Of a DNA stretch of 64,000 nt, positions 1 to 9,598 are shown piece by piece; positions within the stretch are counted from its first letter, which is position 1, and each line of letters opens with the position of its first letter. The notes beneath the pieces are model-generated. The model was not told where the DNA came from. It did no database searches and saw only the letters and a list, made by a program, of their open reading frames with translations. Source of the DNA: Mycobacterium xenopi (lineage in GTDB: Bacteria > Actinomycetota > Actinomycetes > Mycobacteriales > Mycobacteriaceae); the NCBI RefSeq assembly GCF_009936235.1, contig NZ_AP022314.1:2294001-2358000 (forward strand), read 5' to 3'. The translations under genes and the position numbers were made by a program.

Positions 1-221
1 GGTTCGGTGCGGTCGGGTTGGGCGGCGCGGTGACGCCGGGGCGGGTGGTGGTCGCGGGCAGTGGCGGGCGGCTGCTGGCACCGGGATGGTCGCCACCACG
101 CAGTTGAGGCTGCGCAACACGAATCGCCCCTGCCGCTGCGGGCGATGATCGGTGATCCTCGCCAAGGCGCCTGCCCGGCAACGGTTTCGGGCAGGCCTTC
201 GATTGGAGAGGAGAACCAAGG
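1..221. other. Left flank of transposon, no gene assigned
   Basis: The plus strand has short open stretches entering from the window edge in two frames (a 34-codon tail ending near 106 and a 49-codon tail ending near 150), either of which could be the end of a truncated neighbour. I recognise neither. The transposon's left inverted repeat should lie here, but I could not match it to a sequence beyond 2493. Confidence 0.3.
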
Positions 222-1681
222 GTGTCGTTGGAGGAGCACAAGCGCCGCGAGCGGGCGCAGGCGATCGGGCTATTCCGGTATCAGCTGATCTGCCCGGCCC
301 TGGACGAGGGGCTATCCACCAAGCAGCGCGGCAAGCTGGTGCGCGAGATCGCCGGCCAAACCCATGCCGACCCGTTCGGTAACCAGGTGCGCATCTCGCG
401 GGAGACACTGGATCGCTGGATCCGCCGCTACCGCGCCGGCGGGTGTGAGGCGCTGGTGCCGCCCCGCGGCGGCTGGCGGCCCGCACCGATGCGCAGGTGC
501 TGGAGCTGGCGGCGTCGCTCAAGCGGGAAAACCCGACCCGCACGGTGGCGCAGGTGGCTCGGATCCTGCGCACCGCCACCGGGTGGGCGCCCTCGGAATC
601 CACGCTGCTGCGCCACTTCCATCGGCTCGATCTGATGGGGCCGGGCGGCGGGGAGGCCGCGGCGGTGTTCGGCCGGTTCGAGGCCGCCGACCCCAATGAG
701 CTGTGGGTCGGGGACGCACTACACGGGCCGCGGGTCGGGGACCGCAAGACCTACCTGTTCGCTTTCCTCGACGACCACACACGGCTGGCGGTCGGCTATC
801 GGTTTGGCTTCGCCGAAGATGCCGTGCGGCTGGCCGCCGCGTTGCGCCCGGCGTTGGCCGCCCGCGGTGTTCCGGCCGGGATCTACGTGGACAACGGCAG
901 CGCGTTCGTCGATGCGTGGTTGTTGCGGGCGTGCGCGAAACTCGGTGTGCGCCTGGTGCATTCGGCACCTGGCCGGCCCCAAGGGCGGGGCAAGGTCGAA
1001 CGCTGGTTTCGCAGCGTGCGTGAACAGTTCCTCATCGAGGTAACCGACACCAGCGGCGAGGACCTCGCCGCCGCCGGGGTCGATCACGCGACCGCGCTGT
1101 TGGAGCTTAACCGGCTGTTTGTGGCCTGGGTGGAAACCGAATACCACCGCCGTGTGCATACCGAGACCGGCCAATCGCCGCTGGATCGCTGGGAGGCCGG
1201 CTGGGACCGGCTCGGGCGCACACCAGCGATGCCCACCGCCGACGAGCTAACTGAGGCGTTTTTGTGGTCGGAATACCGTGTGGTGACCAAGACCGCCACC
1301 GTGTCGCTGCACGCCAACACCTACCAGGTCGATCCCGCGCTGGTGGGGCGCAAGGTGGAGCTGGTGTTCTCACCCTTCGACTTGGAAACCGTGGAGGTCC
1401 GCTACCGGGACAAGAGCTACGGGAAAGCCCTGCCGCACACCATCTCCCGCCACACCCACCCCAAGGCCAAACCGGAGACCCCTCAGCCCGAGCCGCCGGC
1501 GGCGACGGGGATTGACTATTTGGCGCTGACCGCGGCCGCCCACGACGAGCAGCTGCGCGGTGATGAACGCATCGGCTATTACGCCCTCTACGGCCAGGAC
1601 GACCAGATCCCCGGTCAGCTATCCATCGACGATCTTCAGCCCACCGTCGATGACAATCCAGAAGGTGAGGTGTCGGCGTGA
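222..1681 (+). pseudogene. DDE (Mu/TnsB-like) transposase, frameshifted
   Basis: This is a transposase with an N-terminal helix-turn-helix region, a retroviral-integrase-type DDE core and a Mu-type C-terminal region. Codons 1-82 read from 222 in one frame (ending GGCEALVPP). The rest continues in another frame with ...AARTDAQVLELA and runs to 1681. The likely catalytic acids are the D of VGDALHG, the D of YVDNGSAF and the E of GRGKVERWF. Adding one C to the CCCC run near 461-465 restores a single reading frame (VPPPRRLAARTD). The break is therefore a one-base deletion, a sequencing error, or less likely a -1 programmed frameshift. It is translationally coupled to the ATPase that follows. Confidence 0.8.
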
Positions 1682-2493
1682 GTATTCAACGGCTGCAATC
1701 ACATTGGGGATTCACCCGGATGCCGTTCGGGCGTGACCTAGCACCGGGGATGCTGCATCGCCACGCCGGCCACGGTGAAGCGGTGGCCCGCATCACCTGG
1801 TGTGTGGACCAGCGCGCGATCGGGGTGATCACCGGCGAGGTCGGCGCCGGCAAAACCGTGGCCGTGCGGGCCGCCACGGCCAACCTGGATCCCTCCCGGC
1901 ACGTATTCATCTACCTGGCCAACCCCACCATCGGGGTGCGCGGCATGCTCACCCACATCGTGGCCACCCTCGGGCACACCCCCGCCTACCACAAATCCGC
2001 CCTGGCCCCACAGGCCGCCGAGGCGCTGGCCAGCGAACACGCCGAACGAGGACGCAACCCCGTGCTGGTCATCGACGAAGCCCACCTGCTGGATAACCAC
2101 CAGCTCGAAGCGATCCGGCTGCTGACCAACCACGACATGGACAGCGGATCCCCATTCGCAGTCATCCTGGTCGGCCAACCCAGCCTGCGCCACCGGCTCC
2201 GGCTCGGGGTGCTGGCAGCGTTGGATCAGCGCATCGCGGTCCGCTACACCATCGCCGGAATGAGCGGCGCCGACACCGCCGACTACATACGGCATCACTG
2301 CAAGATTGCCGGCCGAGCCGACACGCTGTTCTCCGAGGACGCGATCGGGTTGATCCACAACGCCTCCCGTGGCCATCCCCGCGCAGTCAACAACCTCGCC
2401 CTGCACGCACTGACCGCCGCATTCGCCGCCGATCACGCCATCGTCGACGAAAAGGCCGCCCGCATCGCGATCAGCGAAATCGCCGCGGACTGA
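1678..2493 (+). CDS. ExeA/MuB/TniB-type AAA ATPase of the transposon
   Basis: 271-aa ATPase expected to assist the adjacent DDE transposase in target selection, as MuB, TniB and IstB do for their partners. It has a Walker A motif GEVGAGKT near residue 58 and Walker B LVIDEAH near residue 135. A conserved arginine-rich C-terminal lid region (residues 210-271) is typical of ExeA-like proteins. The GTG start at 1678 overlaps the transposase stop (GTGA), so the two are translationally coupled. No cargo gene of the transposon is recognisable downstream. Confidence 0.85.
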   Translation: MSIQRLQSHWGFTRMPFGRDLAPGMLHRHAGHGEAVARITWCVDQRAIGVITGEVGAGKTVAVRAATANLDPSRHVFIYLANPTIGVRGMLTHIVATLGHTPAYHKSALAPQAAEALASEHAERGRNPVLVIDEAHLLDNHQLEAIRLLTNHDMDSGSPFAVILVGQPSLRHRLRLGVLAALDQRIAVRYTIAGMSGADTADYIRHHCKIAGRADTLFSEDAIGLIHNASRGHPRAVNNLALHALTAAFAADHAIVDEKAARIAISEIAAD

Positions 2494-3100
2494 ACCCGAT
2501 CCGCGTCAACACAACCAGCACCACATCAACCCGACGAGCATCCCGTCACCACGCCCACCACCGCCCCGCTCACCACACCGAGCGGGGCCGTTCCCATCAT
2601 CGGCTCGTCGTCAACCCCAATGACGCCATCATCGTCATCCAGAGTGACGCGCAACACCGGGTCCGGTCGTGAGCGTAGTCCGTGATGGCAACGCTTTGGT
2701 TGAGTTCATGTAGACATGTCGAGACGCTGGCGCGGTCAGCGGTCCGCGGCAATGGTAGCGGGGCGGTGTCCCGTAAAGGGATCCCCTTGCGGACCTTCGA
2801 AACCAATCAGTTTCGTTCGGTTGCTAAGGCGACCCTACCTACCCCTGGCGGACAAACCGCTGTGGGAGCTTCGCAAGCTTCGTCGCGCACCATGCTCACT
2901 CGAAATAAGTTGCACCGACTGCGAGCTGGTGGCGGCGCTGAGGTTCTGGGAAGAGGCCCTGAATGACTTTTGCGAAATTGGCAATGGCCGATCTTCGTGT
3001 GTTGCAGTTGTCATACTGGATTTCGGCGCTTGCACGCCGTGTGTGTGTGTGGAGCATGCCGGCGTATGCGGCCACCGAGACCGCCCGCATCGTCGGCCAG
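2494..3100. other. Transposon right flank and intergenic DNA
   Basis: About 600 bp without a convincing gene. The several overlapping short ORFs share no recognisable domain. The right transposon terminus probably falls within about 250 bp of 2493, but no inverted repeat matching 1-221 was found by eye. Confidence 0.4.
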
Positions 3101-3403
3101 CTAAGGCATGCTGTGATGATTACTCGAAGGACGACACCTCGGCGGCGTCGTCATGATCACTTCTGTTGGACACGAGCGGTGCTGCTGCTCCACCCCACCC
3201 GCGCAGACGTAGTAGGCGTTGGGATCGTCGGGGTCCGGCAGGTACTGGACGTCGTCGGGGCCACCGTTCGGGCAGGTGATGTCAGTGCCCGGGGGGATGC
3301 GCGGCGGCTGGGCGTACGCGACGACCGGACTTACCGTAGTCATCCACCCGACGCCGGCAATGGCGGCCCCGATAACGCCCACGTGTTTGATTTTGGCGAA
3401 CAT
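3101..3403 (-). CDS. Secreted chitin-binding-like (peritrophin-A type) protein
   Basis: 100-aa protein with a signal peptide: basic MFAKIKH, then a hydrophobic stretch to about residue 30 ending AYA. The mature part has the cysteine/aromatic spacing of the small chitin-binding type 2 (CBM14, peritrophin-A) fold: CPNGG, then YLPDPDDPNAYYVC, then CP. Similar short secreted proteins occur across mycobacteria and their role is unknown. A GGAGGG ribosome site lies 5-6 nt before the ATG. It stands alone, 240 bp downstream of the MATE operon on the same strand, and may have its own promoter. Binding to chitin-like sugar is inferred from fold only. Confidence 0.7.
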   Translation of the reverse strand: MFAKIKHVGVIGAAIAGVGWMTTVSPVVAYAQPPRIPPGTDITCPNGGPDDVQYLPDPDDPNAYYVCAGGVEQQHRSCPTEVIMTTPPRCRPSSNHHSMP

Positions 3404-3641
3404 GAACCCTCCTCATCATTCGGGTAGCACTCGTACTCGAATAGGTTCCGGGCCCGCGCGGTGTCCCGATAAGGGCCTTTTGGCCCGACACGATCGCCGA
3501 ACGTCACCTGCTGCTTCACCGCACTCGGATCTTTCATGCACGACCAACACCACATAGGAACAAGCGTGCGGAGCAATCAGGCAGCGGGGATGCCCGGCTC
3601 GAAGAGCATGTTCGCAGCGGGGGCCACGGTGGACATCATCG

Positions 3642-5099
3642 TCAGTGCGGCGAGCCGGGTGGGGCGGTTCGGGGCAGGTCTTGGCGGAATCGGCGCAGCA
3701 GCAAGACTGCTGTGGTGGCGAATCCTATGCTCATCCCCAGCCATACGCCCGGCCCGTGCAGGCGCGCGGGGAAGGCCAGCAGCAGCATGGCGGGCACGCC
3801 GGCGATCCAATACCCGATAGTGGTGGCACGTAAGCCCGTCGCGGTGTCTCCGATGCCCCGCAGCAGTCCGATGGCGATATTTTGGGTGAAGTCCACGACC
3901 TGCTGAACTATGGCGAACAGCAGAAAAACCTTGGCCAGCACGATGGTTGCCGTGGCGGTGGGATCCAGAAATGGCCGCAGCACCCAGTTGGGCACGGCGA
4001 CGTAGACCACTGCGAGGGTAGCGGTGGTGAGCCAGCCGAGGACTAGCGCTGCATTGGCGGTCTGCTGAGCCTGTTGTCTGTCCAGTCTGCCGATGGCACG
4101 ACTGATGAGGATCGATGATCCGTGGGATAGGCCGATGCTGACCTGAAAGGCGATGCGGGTCAGCTGATTCACCACATTGTGCGCTGCCAGGGCGATCGGC
4201 CCGAAGGCCCCCATCACCACGGCGGCAAGGGAGTTGATGCCGGCCTCCGAGCCGTAGGTCAGCGAAATGGGAAAGCCTAGGCGAAGGATATCGCGAGCCA
4301 TTGCAGCGTCGGCATTCCACCCGTCGATCGACAGCAGCGAGGCAAGCCGCTCATCACGGCGTAGTATCAGGTAGAACGCGGCAACGGTGAAAACCTGGAC
4401 AAGCGTTGTCGCCAGCCCGATTCCGGCCAGGCCGAGTTTGGGTAAGCCGAGCAGACCATAGATGAACGCGAAGTCCAAGCCGGCGTTCACAGCAATGGAG
4501 GCGATGCTGACAGCTAAGAGCGGACCGGGGCGGCGCATCCCGACAGAAAACTGACGCAGAACATTAAGCCACACCATCGGAATCAGCCCGGGGGCTAGGG
4601 CGATCATCATCGGCCGGGCATGCGCGAGCACGTCCTTGTCCACCCCGAACAGTGGCAATACGTAGCCCAACCCGATCAGCGCAGCGCCCAGCATGACTGC
4701 AGCCCCCGTCGCCACCAGAAACGCTGAGCGTGTGATGTGGCGTATTTCCTCCTGCGCCTGCTCATCCGGCCAGTCACCTCCGGAACGTGCCTCGCCCTGT
4801 CCGGCTGCCCGGGCGACCAGGTTTCCCACGGCGGTCACCACACCGACACACATCGTGCGCATCAGGTTGTACAACACCGCAGCCAGCCCACCAGCGGCGA
4901 TGGCCTGTACCCCGATAAGACCCATGACGGCCAAGTCAGTGGTGGTCAACGCCACTTGCGCGAATTGGACACCGGCGATCGGCGCCGCCAACGCGGTTAG
5001 TGCCCCGCTGGTGCGGATCAGTTGAATCAGGCGCGCGCGGCGCGTTTCTGCCACCGGTGGACGGCTCACTGCTGCCTGCCGCTTTGGTCGAGCCGCCAA
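3642..5099 (-). CDS. MATE family multidrug/metabolite exporter
   Basis: 485-aa integral membrane protein with about 12 hydrophobic helices and the paired-half layout of MATE exporters (usual length 450-500). The first half includes TTTDLAVMGLIG and the second half repeats the pattern with AHNVVNQLTRIAF. It would use a cation gradient to export an organic compound. Its start overlaps the end of the upstream PLP decarboxylase by about 34 nt, so it is the last gene of the SbnA/PE/PPE/SbnB/decarboxylase operon. The natural inference is export of the product made by those enzymes. Nothing in the sequence shows the substrate. Confidence 0.88.
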   Translation of the reverse strand: MAARPKRQAAVSRPPVAETRRARLIQLIRTSGALTALAAPIAGVQFAQVALTTTDLAVMGLIGVQAIAAGGLAAVLYNLMRTMCVGVVTAVGNLVARAAGQGEARSGGDWPDEQAQEEIRHITRSAFLVATGAAVMLGAALIGLGYVLPLFGVDKDVLAHARPMMIALAPGLIPMVWLNVLRQFSVGMRRPGPLLAVSIASIAVNAGLDFAFIYGLLGLPKLGLAGIGLATTLVQVFTVAAFYLILRRDERLASLLSIDGWNADAAMARDILRLGFPISLTYGSEAGINSLAAVVMGAFGPIALAAHNVVNQLTRIAFQVSIGLSHGSSILISRAIGRLDRQQAQQTANAALVLGWLTTATLAVVYVAVPNWVLRPFLDPTATATIVLAKVFLLFAIVQQVVDFTQNIAIGLLRGIGDTATGLRATTIGYWIAGVPAMLLLAFPARLHGPGVWLGMSIGFATTAVLLLRRFRQDLPRTAPPGSPH

Positions 5100-6436
5100 C
5101 GGAACCGGCCGTGGTCAAGGGTCAACACAATCTTCGGGGGCAAGGGCAGGTCATGAAACTGTGATTCGTTTTTGTCCATTTGATACCCGGCCGTATTGGG
5201 GTAGATCAGCATGTCGCCGTGACGGGGCTCGTGCGGCAACACGACTTTGCGCCAGGTCAGCATGTCGTATTCCAGGCAGCTGGCCCCGGCAACGCAGGTG
5301 AGCACGGGGCCGGTCGGCTCCGACTCGGTCGAACCCTGTTCGGGCCATAGCGTTGGATCCGGCAGGAACTCGCTGGATTTCCATTGCTCGGACAAGCTCA
5401 TGCTCAACCCGTCAACGGTGACGATCCCGTAATCGCCTCGCCGCTTAAACCCCTGGACGGGGAAAACTGTGAACCCGGCTCCGTGCAGCAGCGCGCGTCC
5501 GGGCTCCAGCAGGAGCTTGGTCCCGGATGCGGCCAATTTTTCGCCGACGGTGCTTGTGCCGCAATCGGTTTCGCTGGCCAGAATCGCGGATAACATGTCG
5601 GCCCCGGTCGGCGCCTGATGATACGGGTAGAAGTGACTGAAGGTCTTGCGGCTGTGAAAATCGGTTTCCCGATGATCGCGCAGGAAGCGGGTCCAGGTGT
5701 CGGCGTCTAGATAGCTCACCGCGAACCCGCCACCGATAGAAATCGAGGTCGCCGCTAGCCCGTCGGCGCGTGCCTGGACGAGACGGTCAACCAGTTGGGC
5801 GGCCAGCTGCGCGCGTGGTTTGACCTCGTAGCCGTTGAGGTGAAAGGAAAACCCTTCCATCGACAGCCGGGAGCGCTGATGGGCGCATCGTTTCAGGGCG
5901 ATGTCGAGGTCAGCGGGATCGAGGCCAAATCGGCTGTCGGGGTTCACCTCCGGAAGCACCCGCAACAGGATGCGAACGCCATCTGCTTTGCCGGCAAGCG
6001 CCATGACCCGGTCGAGCTCGTCGAGGGCGTCGACGGCGATCAGGCAGCCGTGCCGGGCGCCCAACCACAGCAAATGTTCGCTTTTGGCCGGGCCGGTGAC
6101 CACGATGTCGCGTCCGCGCACACCATGAGCCAGTGCGTGAACCAGCTCCGCGCTGCTGGCCACGTCGACCCCGGCACCGGATTCGGCGCACACCGGTAGC
6201 CAGCATCCCGCCTTGTTGGCCTTTTTGGCGAAAAACACTTGGCCTTGCAGCCCCGACGAGGCGATGACGTCGGTGAAGGTCTTCAGGTTGTGCGCGAATT
6301 GCGGTGGAAACAGGACATGAAACGGGCCGCGGACCGCGTGGGCGATATCAGCCAGCAGTGACGGGTCGGCCCTGACTTGACCGGCCCATGACGGCTCAAT
6401 CGCCGGCAAGGACAAAGGGCGTTGGGTCAGCTCCAC
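5066..6436 (-). CDS. PLP-dependent decarboxylase, fold type III (SbnH/Y4yA-like)
   Basis: 456-aa enzyme of the DAP/ornithine decarboxylase family (alanine-racemase-fold barrel plus C-terminal beta domain). The PLP lysine is in VFFAKKANKA near residue 72. The glycine-rich phosphate-binding stretch is SISIGGGFA near residue 240, and the catalytic cysteine of the partner active site is in AGASCLEYD near residue 390. The C-terminal block AGYQMDKNES resembles the Y4yA subgroup. It probably decarboxylates an amino-acid-like intermediate, as SbnH does in staphyloferrin B synthesis. The start overlaps the SbnB-like gene by 10 nt and the end overlaps the MATE gene. The exact substrate cannot be read from sequence. 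Confidence 0.8.
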   Translation of the reverse strand: MELTQRPLSLPAIEPSWAGQVRADPSLLADIAHAVRGPFHVLFPPQFAHNLKTFTDVIASSGLQGQVFFAKKANKAGCWLPVCAESGAGVDVASSAELVHALAHGVRGRDIVVTGPAKSEHLLWLGARHGCLIAVDALDELDRVMALAGKADGVRILLRVLPEVNPDSRFGLDPADLDIALKRCAHQRSRLSMEGFSFHLNGYEVKPRAQLAAQLVDRLVQARADGLAATSISIGGGFAVSYLDADTWTRFLRDHRETDFHSRKTFSHFYPYHQAPTGADMLSAILASETDCGTSTVGEKLAASGTKLLLEPGRALLHGAGFTVFPVQGFKRRGDYGIVTVDGLSMSLSEQWKSSEFLPDPTLWPEQGSTESEPTGPVLTCVAGASCLEYDMLTWRKVVLPHEPRHGDMLIYPNTAGYQMDKNESQFHDLPLPPKIVLTLDHGRFRWRLDQSGRQQ

Positions 6437-7446
6437 AACCGGATCTCCTGTCCGCGCCCCAGCGCGATCGCCTGGGTGGCCAGCGCATGCGCGACCGGGA
6501 TGTCGGTGATGGCCATACCGCTGTTGAACACGAAAACCCGGTCAGCCTCGTCTCGCCTGGCGGGCGCTTTTCCGGCAAGAATGTCGGGCAGTTGGGCATC
6601 CAGTGGTAAAGAGCCGTCCTCGTTGGCGAAACGCCTACCGGTCACGGCCAGTTGGCCCGGGCTCGTCGCGACGGCGTAGTCGGCGTCGCGCAACGACGAC
6701 GGGTGCACCCCGGTACCGTTTACCGAGATAAACAGCGCCCCGGGTTTGAGCCAGCTGGTGCGCAACTTGACGTTGGTGGCCGGGCCGGCCGACGTCGCCA
6801 CCATGACGTCCGATTCGCCTGCGGCTTTCTCCGGGTCGGTGACGACTTCGATGTCACGGTCGGGATGCTGCTCGCGCAAATACGCGCGCACCGAGGCGAT
6901 CCCGTCTGGATGCGTGGCGAACAACAGCAACCGCTCCAAGTCCGGAAGCGCGTCCAGCAGGAACGGGAACGTTTCCCGCCCTTGGGCACCAGACCCGCTG
7001 ACCAGCGCGGTACGCGCCCCCGCGGGGGCACATGCTGCCGCGATCAGCGCGGTGCTCGCTGCGGTGCGCAGCGTGGTGACACGGGTGCAGTCCATAAACG
7101 CGATCGGCGCCCCGGCCTTATCGTCGTAGAGGGTGATGGTGATGTATTCCTTTTTCCCCTCGTCGTTTTGCATGTAATAGTCTTTAAACGCTGACACATG
7201 CAATCCGCCATCGTAACCAGGCATCGCGTAGGCCACCGAATCCCGATGGGGCGAACGCATCATGATCTTGGCTGGGGCCACCGAGGAGCCTTGGGCCACG
7301 CGCAGATAGGCACCCCGCACCGCCTCGATCACATCGCCGGGAGTGACGGGAATATTGGCGAGGTCGCTGCGGGTAAGCACCGGCAGCGTCACACCCTCGC
7401 GGGACAAGATCTGCTGAACCGGCTGACTGGCTGCTGGAGAACTCAT
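6427..7446 (-). CDS. SbnB-like dehydrogenase (ornithine cyclodeaminase/mu-crystallin family)
   Basis: 339-aa NAD(P)-binding enzyme. The Rossmann motif is ALVSGSGAQGRE near residues 145-156, and an N-terminal dimer/substrate domain contains HVSAFKDYY and RVTTLRTAA. Family members include ornithine cyclodeaminase and SbnB. SbnB oxidatively cleaves N-(1-amino-1-carboxyl-2-ethyl)-glutamate to 2,3-diaminopropionate and 2-oxoglutarate. The SbnB assignment is favoured because an SbnA-like synthase lies in the same operon. Translation is coupled to the decarboxylase by a 10-nt overlap. A plain ornithine cyclodeaminase or reductase remains possible. Confidence 0.75.
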   Translation of the reverse strand: MSSPAASQPVQQILSREGVTLPVLTRSDLANIPVTPGDVIEAVRGAYLRVAQGSSVAPAKIMMRSPHRDSVAYAMPGYDGGLHVSAFKDYYMQNDEGKKEYITITLYDDKAGAPIAFMDCTRVTTLRTAASTALIAAACAPAGARTALVSGSGAQGRETFPFLLDALPDLERLLLFATHPDGIASVRAYLREQHPDRDIEVVTDPEKAAGESDVMVATSAGPATNVKLRTSWLKPGALFISVNGTGVHPSSLRDADYAVATSPGQLAVTGRRFANEDGSLPLDAQLPDILAGKAPARRDEADRVFVFNSGMAITDIPVAHALATQAIALGRGQEIRLWS

Positions 7447-7575
7447 TTGCCGCTTTCCTTTCTATGTTCATCGTGTCAAATCGGTGAATGCGCGGTGTGC
7501 GCCATCGCTAGTTTCGCGGCGATAGCACGATGGCGCGACTTGCGTGGCGTCGTAGCGGAGCGTCTTTCCTCTCTG

Positions 7576-8760
7576 TTATCCGCCGGCCGGCACATGCGGT
7601 ATCACGGTGGGACGCATGTCGAAACGGGGCGTGGCACTTGTGCCACCGCCGGCGCCGCGCCCAGTCATAGCGGCCAGCGGCATCGCGCCGGGTAGGGCAT
7701 TCGGCCCGCCTTCGGGGATGCCGCCCAGGCTGGCGGTGGGCAGCGCCGCAGCGGCGGGGCTCATCGCCGAGGCGGTCGTGGCCCAGCTCTGCGGCACCGA
7801 CAGCGCACCAAGGGACCCGGCGCGGCCCAGGCTGGCCGAGACCGCACCGCTACCGCCCAAGCCTGCCGACCCTACCGAGCCCAGTGCGCCCGTCCCCGAA
7901 CCGAGCCCGCCCGTGACGGCCGATCCCAACGCCTTAGCCTCGGTACCGACAGCCTGGGCAGCGGCAGTTGTGGACGGCGCCATCATCTTCGCGACCGCAC
8001 TCAACGAGTAGCCCACCGAGGAGCCCGAACTCAGCAGGGCCGCCGACGAACTCATCGACGACATAACCGAGCTCATCGACGACAGCGACGGCGTCGATGT
8101 CCCGGGCGACGCAAGCCCTTGCAGCGCCTGGGGCATCGCGGAAGTCAGCTGCGACAGGGTCGACTGGGCGTGGCTGGCGGCTGAGGTTCCGCTGGCTTGG
8201 GCCACCGCGGCGGCCTGGCCGGCCATCCCGGCAGGGTTCGTGGTGGGCGCTGGCGGGGTAAACGATGGCATCGTCGAGGCGGTCGCCGAATTGCCGGCAT
8301 AGCCGTACATCGCGGCGGCATCTTGGGCCCACATTTCGGCGTATTCGGCCTCGGTTGCCGCGATGGCCGGGGTGTTTTGACCGAGAATGTTGGTCGCAAC
8401 AAGCGCCATCAGTTGGGCGCGGTTCGCCGCGATGAGCGGCGGTGGCACGGTCATCGCGAATGCGGTCTCAAATGCGCCCGCCGCCGCCCTGGCCTGGTTC
8501 GCGGTCTGTTCGGCTTGCGCCGCGGTGGCGGTCAGCCATGCGACATGGGGGGCGGCGGCGGCCGCCATCGACGCCGACGCGGGACCCGTCCACGACGCGC
8601 CGGTCAGCCCCGAGACGACCGAGTGATAGGAGGTCGCCGTGGAGTACAAGTTGGCGGCCAATCCGTCCCAGGCCGCCGCGGCGGCCAGCATCGGCCCTGG
8701 CCCCGGACCGGCATACATGCGACCGGAATTGATTTCCGGCGGCAATATCCCGAAATCCAT
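7576..8760 (-). CDS. PPE family protein (SVP-type)
   Basis: 394-aa PPE protein. It starts MDFGILPPEINSGRMY, with the N-terminal helical PPE domain (about residues 1-175) including the WxG-type turn ASWTGPAS. The C-terminal half is Ser/Ala/Gly-rich and carries the SVP signature SVPQSW near residue 322 followed by PEGGP. PPE proteins are exported with a PE partner by ESX type VII systems and sit in the outer envelope. The PE partner is encoded 14 nt upstream. Its place between metabolite-synthesis genes suggests a role in moving that metabolite across the outer membrane, which is inference. Confidence 0.95.
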   Translation of the reverse strand: MDFGILPPEINSGRMYAGPGPGPMLAAAAAWDGLAANLYSTATSYHSVVSGLTGASWTGPASASMAAAAAPHVAWLTATAAQAEQTANQARAAAGAFETAFAMTVPPPLIAANRAQLMALVATNILGQNTPAIAATEAEYAEMWAQDAAAMYGYAGNSATASTMPSFTPPAPTTNPAGMAGQAAAVAQASGTSAASHAQSTLSQLTSAMPQALQGLASPGTSTPSLSSMSSVMSSMSSSAALLSSGSSVGYSLSAVAKMMAPSTTAAAQAVGTEAKALGSAVTGGLGSGTGALGSVGSAGLGGSGAVSASLGRAGSLGALSVPQSWATTASAMSPAAAALPTASLGGIPEGGPNALPGAMPLAAMTGRGAGGGTSATPRFDMRPTVIPHVPAGG

Positions 8761-8774
8761 TGCCCCACATCTCC

Positions 8775-9074
8775 TTAGCTCGCCGCGACCGCGTTGGCGG
8801 CCTCGGTGGCCGCATACGAGCCGGCGCTTGCTCGCAGGGTGGCCGCGAACAGCTGTTGCACGTCGGCCGCCTGGGTGCTGATTGCCTGGTAGATGCCGGC
8901 GTGCGCGGCGAACTGCGCCGCGGTCAGGGCCGATACCTCATCTGCGGCAGCAGGGACCACTTCAGTGGTTGGGCCTGCCGCGGTGGCGTTCTGTGCGGTC
9001 ATCGCCGAACCGATGGCATCCAAGTCGCCGGCCGCTGCCGCCAGCATATCCGGCTGCGTTGTCACGAAAGACAT
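8775..9074 (-). CDS. PE family protein, partner of the adjacent PPE
   Basis: About 99 aa, essentially only the PE domain. It begins MSFVTTQPDMLAAAA and ends shortly after the type VII secretion motif YxxxE (YAATE). The helical hairpin should pair with the PPE protein encoded just downstream. There are two in-frame ATGs. The second (9074) is preferred because an AGGAG site lies 8 nt before it, against 3 nt for the ATG at 9080. No ESX core genes lie in this window, so export would depend on an ESX system elsewhere. Confidence 0.94.
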   Translation of the reverse strand: MSFVTTQPDMLAAAAGDLDAIGSAMTAQNATAAGPTTEVVPAAADEVSALTAAQFAAHAGIYQAISTQAADVQQLFAATLRASAGSYAATEAANAVAAS

Positions 9075-9177
9075 CTGCATTTCTCCTTTGTTCTCCGTGA
9101 TCGCTCGATAGTTATCGGGCGCAGGCTTGTTAAGGTGATCGGTCCCAAGGCACTACATTGCAAGCCGTCCCGAAGCG

Positions 9178-9579
9178 CTACATTCCGCGGCCGCTGAAAG
9201 ATTCGGGCGCTTCGCCGGAATTCGCGATCGATGCGAGCTCGTCGATGCCAGCCACCTCGTCGCGGTCGAGCAGTGCCAGCAGCGCGGCGACACCGCCAAG
9301 TTCGGTCAAGGCCTGCCAGCAGGATTCGCACTTGCCAAGGTGGGCCTCGAATTCGCGGCGCTCCGTCACCGACAGTGACCCCAATACGTATGCGGCGTCC
9401 CACATCGCATACTCGTGGCGACCCGCCCCGCCCGGCGCGCCGATCACGGGCTTGCCGCGCCGCGCGGCGGGCCTCAGCGAGGCGCACCTATGGCGTGCAC
9501 CGGCTGTCAGCGCGGTTGTCACGCGTGCGACAGCGGCGACAGCATCCTGCAATCTCGTTCGACTGTTTTCCTTATTCAC
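9178..9579 (-). CDS. Zinc-finger anti-sigma-like protein (ZAS domain, soluble)
   Basis: Up to 133 aa. The conserved part is residues 55-100, with the ZAS pattern H..., DAAYVLGSLS, then HLGKCESC (HxxxCxxC), as in zinc-binding anti-sigma factors. There is no transmembrane helix, unlike RskA-type anti-sigmas, so it would act in the cytosol. The N-terminal 50 residues are basic and unconserved, so the true start may be nearer 9420. No sigma factor gene is adjacent. It lies between the SbnA-like gene and PE, suggesting it is part of that operon or controls it. Confidence 0.65.
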   Translation of the reverse strand: MNKENSRTRLQDAVAAVARVTTALTAGARHRCASLRPAARRGKPVIGAPGGAGRHEYAMWDAAYVLGSLSVTERREFEAHLGKCESCWQALTELGGVAALLALLDRDEVAGIDELASIANSGEAPESFSGRGM

Positions 9580-9598
9580 GATCGCAGTCCCTTTATGG

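Noticed and set aside
222..635. Programmed -1 frameshift in the transposase
   Set aside because: There is no clear slippery heptamer or stimulatory structure, and four other genes in the window have similar one-base indels, so error or mutation is simpler.
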